In this document: positions 1 to 6,413 of the stretch, piece by piece
Position numbering within the stretch: the first letter of the stretch is position 1
Layout: the number at the start of each line of letters is the position of its first letter
NCBI GenBank assembly: GCA_025455505.1
Contig: JALOMK010000143.1
Span: 1-7,855 of the forward strand
Origin: Bacteroidales bacterium
GTDB taxonomy: Bacteria > Bacteroidota > Bacteroidia > Bacteroidales > VadinHA17
Direction of reading: 5' to 3'
DNA length: 7,855 nucleotides
Notes under the pieces: generated by a model
Told to the model about the DNA's origin: nothing
The model's database searches: none
What the model saw: the letters and a program-made list of their open reading frames with translations, nothing else
Translations under genes and position numbers: made by a program

Positions 1-1681
1 GTACGGACCAAACCAGTATTTCAATACAATTGACCTCTTCAGCATCGAAAAGATTGAAGTCCTGCGCGGCAGCGGATCGGTTCAGTACGGGTCGGACGCA
101 ATGGGCGGCACAATACAGGCTTTCACCCCCGGACTGATGACTTCTGCAGACCCGGAATGGACAGGCTCGGCTTTCCTGAGGGCAGGCAGCGGGAAAATGG
201 AACAATCAGTTCACGGTCATGCCTTATTCAAAGGAAAATCTGTTGCTTTCAGGGGAGGAATCACATACCGGAATTTCGGGGATCTTGTCGGCGGCGATAC
301 AACAGGAGTACAGACACCAAGCGGGTATGACGAATTTGATTTCGACATTAAAGGCCTTGTGAAGACTTCAGAAAGGTCAGACATCACATTTGCATTTCAA
401 AGCGTAAACCAGGACAATGTACCTGTATATCATAAAGTTGTCCTCGAAAACTACGAGATAAACCGGATGGACCCCCAGGAAAGAGACCTTGCATATCTCC
501 GTTACAATAACAAAATCAACAAAGGAATTTTCGAGTCATTCACATCTACTGTGTCTTTCCACAGGTCTGAAGAAGGCAGGCAGCTGAAGAAGAACGGATC
601 CTCCACCCTAAGGTCAGAAGAAGACATCATCGGTTCGTATGGTTTTTCAGCCGAAATCATGACCTCTGTAAAGAACAAATGGTCAGCCACCAGCGGCATT
701 GAAGTCTATCATGACCTTGTAAGCAGCACCAGGACAGACACCGACCTGGGAAGCGGAAGCAGCACCGAAAAAAGGGGCCTATACCCCGACGGATCAACAA
801 TGACAAGCATGGCTCTCTTCTCGCTTCACGGCTTTGATTTTGAGAAATGGAGCCTGACAGCGGGGGCAAGATTCAACGCATTCATAATAAATGTGCCCGA
901 CAAGGACCTCGGCGAAGCCCGACTGACACCTTCCGCACTTGTCGGGAATGCCGCAATAATGAGAAAACTAAATGAAAGGTCAAACCTGTTCGTTTCAGTC
1001 AATACCGGTTTCAGGGCGCCAAACATTGACGATCTCGGCACCCTTGGAATAGTCGATTTCAGGTACGAAATACCCAATTATGACCTGAAGCCCGAAAACT
1101 CTGTCCAGTACCAGCTGGGCTACAAGTTCCGTTCAAAAAGACTTAGCGGCGAGGCATACATTTTCCGCAATGACCTCTATAACCTTATAGTACGAAACAG
1201 GGTGCCCGGCGATACAATCGAAGGCTACCCCGTATACATCAAGGAGAATGTCGAAAGGGTTTACATTAACGGTTTCGAAACAGCATGGGATTATGAACCC
1301 GGCAGGTCATGGCTAATTTCAGGGAGTCTTACATATACCTACGGGCAGAATATTACGAAAGATGAACCCGCGAGAAGGATCCCTCCCCTCTTCGGAAGGC
1401 TTGCCGCAACCTGGTCTGACAAAAACATGCATGGCACCCTCGAATGGCAGGCTGCAGGGAAACAGGATCGCCTTGCGGCCGGCGACATTGCCGACAACAG
1501 GATCCCGGAGGGGGGAACCCCGGGCTGGAATGTATTGAACATCCATGCAGGCTATACTTTCAGGTTTGTGAGCCTCGACCTTTCTCTAATCAACCTGCTC
1601 GACGAGGATTACAGATATCATGGCTCCGGTATTAACGGGTACGGTAGATCAGCATTCCTGACACTTACGTTTAAAATCTAA
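1..1681 (+). CDS. TonB-dependent outer-membrane receptor, C-terminal part (5' end cut by window)
   Basis: The open frame enters at base 2 without a start codon and ends at TAA 1679-1681, giving 559 visible residues; whole receptors of this class usually have about 650-750. The first residues are the end of the plug domain, with the classic I-E-V-L-R-G-S-G-S-V-Q-Y-G-S-D-A-M-G-G motif (about bases 53-109). The rest is rich in alternating beta strands as in the 22-stranded barrel, with the family motif F-R-A-P-N-I-D-D-L at 1010-1036 and a late N-L-L-D-E-D-Y-R-Y segment near 1590-1620. Such receptors import siderophores, haem, cobalamin or oligomers using TonB-ExbBD energy. The V-P-x-Y and P-Q-E-R segments (about 420-490) recall haemoglobin/haem-type receptors, but I would not assign a ligand. 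The last residue is Ile, not the usual aromatic. The signal peptide and TonB box lie outside the window. The next gene starts 6 bases downstream. Confidence 0.95.
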   Translation, partial: YGPNQYFNTIDLFSIEKIEVLRGSGSVQYGSDAMGGTIQAFTPGLMTSADPEWTGSAFLRAGSGKMEQSVHGHALFKGKSVAFRGGITYRNFGDLVGGDTTGVQTPSGYDEFDFDIKGLVKTSERSDITFAFQSVNQDNVPVYHKVVLENYEINRMDPQERDLAYLRYNNKINKGIFESFTSTVSFHRSEEGRQLKKNGSSTLRSEEDIIGSYGFSAEIMTSVKNKWSATSGIEVYHDLVSSTRTDTDLGSGSSTEKRGLYPDGSTMTSMALFSLHGFDFEKWSLTAGARFNAFIINVPDKDLGEARLTPSALVGNAAIMRKLNERSNLFVSVNTGFRAPNIDDLGTLGIVDFRYEIPNYDLKPENSVQYQLGYKFRSKRLSGEAYIFRNDLYNLIVRNRVPGDTIEGYPVYIKENVERVYINGFETAWDYEPGRSWLISGSLTYTYGQNITKDEPARRIPPLFGRLAATWSDKNMHGTLEWQAAGKQDRLAAGDIADNRIPEGGTPGWNVLNIHAGYTFRFVSLDLSLINLLDEDYRYHGSGINGYGRSAFLTLTFKI

Positions 1682-1687
1682 GAAGCG

Positions 1688-2719
1688 ATGAAAATAGCTG
1701 CGCTTGTATCCCTTACTCTCCTGATCCTTGCCAAAGGATGCTTTTTCTTTGGCAATGACGATTATGATTTCACATATGAGACGTTGATAACGGACATACC
1801 CGCAAACCTGGAAAAGCTGAATACAAAATATGACGACTATAATTCCGACCTGCCATTTCGCGCAATGAGGCAGACAATATGCTTTTCTACAAACAGGAAC
1901 ACCGGGGGTTATAATTACGACTTAATAATAAAGGATATAGATATATCATATCATGAAAAAGACGATGCCCTTGATTTTTCGGTTCCTGAAAATTCCGGCA
2001 AAACATCGTACGAAACAAAGCTCATCAACCTGATAACGAACGACAAAAACGAAATGGGTCCCATGTCGGTGACAGGTGACGCAGAAAATTATGGCGGAGA
2101 ATGGGAATATTTCATGTATGCAGGCGATGCCGGCGGCAATTTCGACATTATGTTTACATATACATTGAGAATGGACTGGGGAGTTTACCAGGCAAAGGAG
2201 AGGCTCTATGGCCCGCTTAAGGCCGATGCAATAAATTCGGCATCCGATGACATGTACCCTGCCCTGAACAGGGACAGGTCCGCAATATATTTCTGCAGCA
2301 ACAGGGACGGCGGCAAGTTCGACATTTACAGTATGCAGCTGCATCCCTCCCTGCCATTCCAGGATTTTCTTGCCTCACCAGGATATGGCCCCGTGACAAA
2401 AGAAACAACCCTTTCGGGAACATCAAACGACAAGTGTCCTTCGATAACACGGAATCTTCTCGTATTCACCTCCGACAGGCCCGGCGGCTACGGGGGCTAT
2501 GACCTTTATTATTCAACATATACAGGCAACGGATGGTCGTTACCTGTTAATTTCGGCACTAAGATCAATTCGGAGTATGACGAGTACAGGCCAATAACCT
2601 TCTCATTCAACGGTTTTGACCTTATGATATTTTCCTCAAACCGCACGGGAGGAAAAGGATGTTTTGACCTTTATGCAGTGAAAATCCCTGACCTTCTGGA
2701 TGATATTCAATTTGACTGA
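1688..2719 (+). CDS. PD40 (WD40-like) beta-propeller protein, putative lipoprotein
   Basis: This is a 343-residue protein. The N-terminus is a hydrophobic signal with Cys18 in L-A-K-G-C, a weak lipobox (Ala at -3, Lys at -2), so lipidation is likely but not certain. Five PD40-type repeats are visible, each of the form (Y/F)-x-S-N/D-R-x-G-G-x-(F/Y)-D-(I/L): residues about 64-80, 141-156, 200-216, 258-276 and 313-331. The last four are spaced 55-59 residues apart, as expected for propeller blades. Unlike many Bacteroidota PD40 proteins it has no C-terminal OmpA-like peptidoglycan-binding domain, and none would fit. The family is usually periplasmic or surface-attached and mediates binding; no enzyme motif is seen. 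It starts 6 bases after the receptor stop, which suggests co-transcription and a role as an accessory to that receptor (inference). The upstream AAGAAG is at best a weak ribosome-binding site. Confidence 0.88.
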   Translation: MKIAALVSLTLLILAKGCFFFGNDDYDFTYETLITDIPANLEKLNTKYDDYNSDLPFRAMRQTICFSTNRNTGGYNYDLIIKDIDISYHEKDDALDFSVPENSGKTSYETKLINLITNDKNEMGPMSVTGDAENYGGEWEYFMYAGDAGGNFDIMFTYTLRMDWGVYQAKERLYGPLKADAINSASDDMYPALNRDRSAIYFCSNRDGGKFDIYSMQLHPSLPFQDFLASPGYGPVTKETTLSGTSNDKCPSITRNLLVFTSDRPGGYGGYDLYYSTYTGNGWSLPVNFGTKINSEYDEYRPITFSFNGFDLMIFSSNRTGGKGCFDLYAVKIPDLLDDIQFD

Positions 2720-2725
2720 CACTAT

Positions 2726-3958
2726 ATGAAACGACTACTGGTTCTTATTGTCACCCTGGCAATAATTTCGACTGATTTTTCAGACGCATGCACAACAGTA
2801 ATAATCTCCGGCAAATACACGTCCGACGGGAGGCCGATACTCTGGAAGCACAGGGATACAGGAACCCCGAACAACAAGCTTGTATGGCTGAAGGATGGCA
2901 AGCTGCGGGCAATTGCGCTCATCGATTCGGATGATGCCAGGAGCAACAATATATGGATAGGCTTCAACAGCGCCGGCTTTGCGATAATGAATTCGGCCTC
3001 ATACAATCTCAAGGGCAGCGACACAACAAGCCTTACAGACCAGGAGGGAATACTAATGAAGGCGGCCCTGATGAGCTGTTCGACTGTTGATGAGTTCGAA
3101 CAGTTCCTTAAAAACTACAAAAAGCCAAGGGGGGTTGAGGCAAACTTCGGCGTAATTGATGCAAGCGGCGGAGCGGCTTACTTTGAGACAGACAATTTCA
3201 ACTACACGAAGATTGACGTCAATGACAGGAAAGTTGCCCCCCACGGATATGTAGTAAGGACAAACTACTCATTTACCGGTGCAGCTAACGCCGGTTCAGG
3301 ATATATAAGGTACGAGACAGCCGAGAACCTTTTCTACAGGGCGTCAGGAAGCAATAACCTTAACGTACCCTATATGATTGACAATATGTGTCGTTCCCTT
3401 GAAAATTCTTATTCGGGCCAGGGCATAAGCGACTTCCTTAATCTTGACGAAAAACAGGACAACTTCATTTATTTCCAGGACTGCATAAACCGCTTCTCAA
3501 CCTCGTCTTCAGTCATAATCCAGGGTGTAAAACCGGATGAAGCACCCGAATTCACAACAATGTGGGCTATAATAGGGTTCCCTCTATCGTCACTGCCTGT
3601 TCCTGTTTGGCTGACCCAGAAAGGAACGCTTCCAGAGCTTGTTAAAGCAGGCGGCAAAGATAACTCCGAATTATCCGACCTGTCGCTGATCCTGAAGAAC
3701 AGGATGGTTCCCTCGCAAAGATCAGAGACGAAGTATTATATTAATACCACAAAAATCGCAAACGCCCAGGGAACAGGTATTACACAGAAACTAAAACCTG
3801 TGTCGGATGAAATAATAAGAAATGCTAATGAGAAGCTCAGCCAGTGGAGAAAGAGCAGGAAGATGAACCAGGGGGAGATTGAGGCCTTCTATAACTGGAC
3901 CGACTCCTACATCAGGAAAGGATACTCAGATCTTTTCAACCTCAGGATACAAAAATGA
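2726..3958 (+). CDS. Secreted Ntn-hydrolase, peptidase C45 / acyl-CoA:6-APA acyltransferase-like
   Basis: This is a 410-residue protein of the Ntn-hydrolase fold, which cleaves or transfers linear amide bonds with an N-terminal cysteine nucleophile. Residues 1-21 form a signal peptide ending S-D-A, directly followed by Cys22-Thr-Thr, the expected nucleophile start. The downstream pattern fits the C45/AAT group: G-R-P-I-L-W-K-H-R-D-T at 35-45 (Asp44 as the second active-site position), N-F-G-V-I-D-A at 140-146 with Y-F-E-T-D at 152-156, R-T-N at 178-180 (candidate oxyanion/active Asn), and T-M-W at 278-280 before a Pro-rich stretch. Relatives include isopenicillin-N acyltransferase, carcinine hydrolase and, more distantly, bile-salt hydrolases and C69 dipeptidases; the substrate cannot be told from sequence. 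Location should be periplasm or outer face. It lies 6 bases after the propeller gene, and its stop overlaps the next start (ATGA), so it is probably translationally coupled to the antiporter. Confidence 0.85.
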   Translation: MKRLLVLIVTLAIISTDFSDACTTVIISGKYTSDGRPILWKHRDTGTPNNKLVWLKDGKLRAIALIDSDDARSNNIWIGFNSAGFAIMNSASYNLKGSDTTSLTDQEGILMKAALMSCSTVDEFEQFLKNYKKPRGVEANFGVIDASGGAAYFETDNFNYTKIDVNDRKVAPHGYVVRTNYSFTGAANAGSGYIRYETAENLFYRASGSNNLNVPYMIDNMCRSLENSYSGQGISDFLNLDEKQDNFIYFQDCINRFSTSSSVIIQGVKPDEAPEFTTMWAIIGFPLSSLPVPVWLTQKGTLPELVKAGGKDNSELSDLSLILKNRMVPSQRSETKYYINTTKIANAQGTGITQKLKPVSDEIIRNANEKLSQWRKSRKMNQGEIEAFYNWTDSYIRKGYSDLFNLRIQK

Positions 3959-5169
3959 AGCTGACAGGGATATTCAGGGATTTTTTCAGGAAGGAGAGTA
4001 CTGCCGGCATCCTTCTCATTGTGATTACAATAGCCACTTTACTTATGGTGAACCTCGTGCTCCACGAGTCCTTCACCGATTTCTGGAAAAAAGACCTGTT
4101 AGGCAAGCCCCTTGAATTCTGGATAAACGATGTTCTCATGACATTCTTTTTCCTGCTCGTGGGTCTCGAGATCGAAAGAGAGATCTACAAGGGAGAACTA
4201 TCCGAATTCAGGCAGGCCCTCCTGCCCATAATGGCAGCAGCCGGCGGAATGCTCGTCCCGGCGGCCATCTACCTTTCTTTAAACCTCAGTTCCGGATCCC
4301 TCAATGGCTTCGGAATACCGATGGCTACAGACATTGCTTTCTCTCTGACAGTGCTTACGATCCTTGCAAGCAGGATCCCGTCATCGCTTAAGATCTTCCT
4401 CACCGCACTTGCAATTATTGATGACCTTGGGGCTATCCTTATTATTGCAGTATTCTACACAAAGGAATTTTCGCTAATATACCTTGGATCGGCCATTGCT
4501 CTTCTTGCAATGATGATTGCAATGAACAGGAGCGGAGTGAGGCGTCTTGCCTGGTATGCACTGCCGGCCGTTCTGATGTGGATTTGCATTTACAAGGCTG
4601 GAATACACCCTACAATCTCGGGAGTGCTGTTCGCATTTGTAGTTCCTTTCGGAAACGGTGATGAGAATTCTCCGTCACACAGGCTCGAGACCAGGTTGCA
4701 TGTTCCTGTAGCCTATTTTATACTTCCTCTTTTTGCAGTTGAAAATACGGGAATAATTCTGGAAGCAGCCGATTTTCAGAAACTCTTCAACCCGGTAAGC
4801 CTCGGCATTATCCTCGGCCTTGTACTAGGAAAGCCTGCAGGGATCTTCCTGTTCAGCTGGCTTGGAGTAAAAACAGGACTATGTTCAATGTTCGAGGATC
4901 TTAAATGGAGGCATATTGCAGGTGCCGGAATGATAGCCGGGATTGGGTTCACTATGTCGATATTCATTTCGCTGCTTGCTTTTGATGACCCTGCAGAGAT
5001 CAAGGCAGCCAAACTTGCAGTTCTTATTGCGTCTGTGATTGCAGCAACTGCCGGATACCTTTATCTTAGGTTCTCCTGCTGCCTTAACCCTGAGAATGAA
5101 GACAACAAAGATTCAGGCCCAAGCCCGGAAGCAGGCAGTAAACAATTAACAAACAGCTCTTTGAACTGA
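3955..5169 (+). CDS. nhaA: Na+/H+ antiporter, NhaA family
   Basis: A 404-residue inner-membrane protein with about 12 hydrophobic segments; it exchanges cytoplasmic Na+ (or Li+) for external H+. Family hallmarks are present: M-A-T-D-I-A-F at 123-129 (Thr125/Asp126, equivalent to E. coli T132/D133), A-I-I-D-D-L-G-A at 153-160 (Asp156/Asp157, the ion-binding pair equivalent to D163/D164), G-I-H-P-T at 216-220 (His218, near E. coli H225), L-G-K-P at 291-294 (Lys293, equivalent to K300) and G-F-T-M-S-I-F-I at 331-338. Length matches the family. Residues after about 378 form a polar cytoplasmic tail. The start is supported by the usual N-terminal F-x-x-E-S-A/T-G-I pattern and by the 4-base ATGA overlap with the preceding hydrolase; an AGGA 9 bases upstream (3942-3945) may help. 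One oddity is Glu263 in F-A-V-E-N-T-G, where I would expect a small residue. Confidence 0.97.
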   Translation: MKLTGIFRDFFRKESTAGILLIVITIATLLMVNLVLHESFTDFWKKDLLGKPLEFWINDVLMTFFFLLVGLEIEREIYKGELSEFRQALLPIMAAAGGMLVPAAIYLSLNLSSGSLNGFGIPMATDIAFSLTVLTILASRIPSSLKIFLTALAIIDDLGAILIIAVFYTKEFSLIYLGSAIALLAMMIAMNRSGVRRLAWYALPAVLMWICIYKAGIHPTISGVLFAFVVPFGNGDENSPSHRLETRLHVPVAYFILPLFAVENTGIILEAADFQKLFNPVSLGIILGLVLGKPAGIFLFSWLGVKTGLCSMFEDLKWRHIAGAGMIAGIGFTMSIFISLLAFDDPAEIKAAKLAVLIASVIAATAGYLYLRFSCCLNPENEDNKDSGPSPEAGSKQLTNSSLN

Positions 5170-5191
5170 TTTTACATTATACCTGTACATT

Positions 5192-6395
5192 ATGAAGAAC
5201 ACAATCTTTTTAGCAGCTTTTTCCTTCCTGCTAGCCTCATGCGCCAGCCAGGACAAGGACTTCAATCCCTCCTTCAGGCTCATACCTGCCGACAGGATCG
5301 AATTCAACTCCTTTGTCGACTGCAACATGGCAGCGGCATGGATAGGCGACACCTTCAGGATATTTCCCGGCAAATACGGGGAGGATCCTCTCTGGGGCGA
5401 TGCCGCACATTTAATGTTTGCCGACGGCATGAATGCGGATGAAGCATTCAGGAGCGACACTTCTGAGTTCAAGGCACCCATGATGCCGCCGAACGTCCCT
5501 CCCGGTCAGGACGGGCTTCACGGGGCGGTGTGGTTTGAGACTGTCTACCAGGATCCGCTCGACGCATCGGGAAAGACACTCTATGCAGTTTATCACAATG
5601 AGAACTACCCTTCAACCCTTCCGTATGACTCACTTACCGGCAAGGGTTACAGGAATATCAACTGGCCGCAGGGTCTCCAGGGCCCCAGCAGCCCGGCAGC
5701 AGTCTGCAGGATAGGCATCATGAAATCAGTTGACGGGGGAAGAAGCTGGGACAACAGGGGTATTTTCATTGAGGACCTTGATCCGAGGCTGATACTGAAA
5801 CCGCATAATACATCAGAAACATTTGCCGGGGGCGTCGGAGACCCTTGCGCAATAGCCAGCGGGGATCACCTGTACCTTTTCTACGGGGAATATGGTTATC
5901 CGGGCGTTTACGACGAAGAGACTTACAGCAGGGATACGGAATGGTCGGGACAGTGCATAAGCGTGGCACGGATAGCACTTGCAGACCTTGACAATCCTGA
6001 AGGCAAGGCCTTGCGCTGGGACGGTAAGGCGTTCAGTGTCCCATATGACGGAATTGGGAAGCCTGTTGAATCTTTAATGATCCCGAGGGAAGAGGGTGGC
6101 GGTCCTGCCTCATCGCCCGGGGGAGGTTTCCACTGGGGCCCTTCGGTGCACTGGAACACCCGAGTTTACCGATCCTGCGATGTCACAGGAATGGACAAGG
6201 CCTCAGCTACTGTACGAAAAACCCGGATATAACTTATGGTATCCGTCATTGCAGCCCCAGAATGATCCCGATGATGTTGCAAACAGGTATACAAGCCTGC
6301 GCCTGGGAAAGAAGGCCAGGTTCTTCGTAAAAAGCATAAAGCCCTATGACGACCACTATGCGTCAGACTTCACTATTGAATTTGAAAAACAATGA
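5192..6395 (+). pseudogene. Propeller-type lipoprotein (sialidase/glycosidase-like), broken by frameshift
   Basis: The first frame opens at ATG 5192 with a good lipobox, L-L-A-S-C (Cys17), so the ancestral product was an outer-membrane or surface lipoprotein. It holds an Asp-box, S-x-D-x-G-x-x-W (residues 179-186), and a G-D-P-C-A...L-Y-L-F-Y-G-E-Y segment (216-234), both typical of beta-propeller carbohydrate-active or binding proteins (BNR/GH43/GH130-like folds); I do not recognise the exact family. Homology-like sequence runs in this frame to G-P-S-V-H-W-N-T (to base 6160), then out-of-frame residues lead to TAA 6230-6232. The likely continuation, E-F-T-D-P...W-T-R-P-Q-L-L-Y-E-K-P-G-Y-N, is in the next frame from about 6162 to TGA 6393-6395. 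From memory of similar proteins, about 20-25 residues are also missing between H-W-N-T and the D-P-x-x-W segment, suggesting an out-of-frame deletion. Gaps to the flanking antiporter genes are 22 and 18 bases. Confidence 0.8.
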
Positions 6396-6402
6396 TCATA
6401 GC

Positions 6403-6406
6403 AGGA
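6403..6406 (+). promoter_or_regulatory. Shine-Dalgarno-like AGGA before the NhaP2-type gene
   Basis: AGGA sits 7 bases before ATG 6414. An in-frame TAG at 6399-6401 means this ATG is the first possible start in its frame, and the next Met is residue 42, inside a membrane segment. Clear Shine-Dalgarno sites are not the rule in Bacteroidota, so the functional weight of this one is uncertain. Confidence 0.45.
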
Positions 6407-6413
6407 TAAGCTG

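Noticed and set aside
1946..2344. Minus-strand open frame of 132 codons inside the PD40 gene.
   Set aside because: The plus strand here encodes clear PD40 repeats; the minus reading is Cys- and His-rich with no domain pattern, as expected for an antisense shadow.
2726..2791. Lipoprotein signal on the Ntn-hydrolase (cysteine after S-D-A).
   Set aside because: S-D-A-C is a poor lipobox, and the C-T-T start fits an Ntn nucleophile better, so export with signal peptidase I cleavage is preferred.
5160..5185. Bacteroidota-type promoter (TTTG at 5160-5163, TATACCTG at 5178-5185) before the broken lipoprotein.
   Set aside because: The -7-like element has two mismatches to TAnnTTTG and the 14-base spacing is too short, so I do not count it as a promoter.
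5146..5481. Minus-strand open frame of 111 codons across the nhaA/lipoprotein boundary.
   Set aside because: It lies opposite two well-supported plus-strand genes, shows no recognisable domain and is low in plausible protein character; the other minus-strand frames in the window are the same kind of shadow.
6110..6175. Programmed ribosomal frameshift joining the two halves of the lipoprotein.
   Set aside because: No slippery heptamer lies at the junction. The G5 run at 6119-6123 is too early, because the protein stays in the first frame well past it, and family residues appear to be missing.
6096..6395. A separate small gene of 99 residues starting at ATG 6096.
   Set aside because: Its first 20 or so residues are an out-of-frame reading of the well-supported propeller sequence; only the part after about 6162 looks like real protein, and it continues the upstream lipoprotein.
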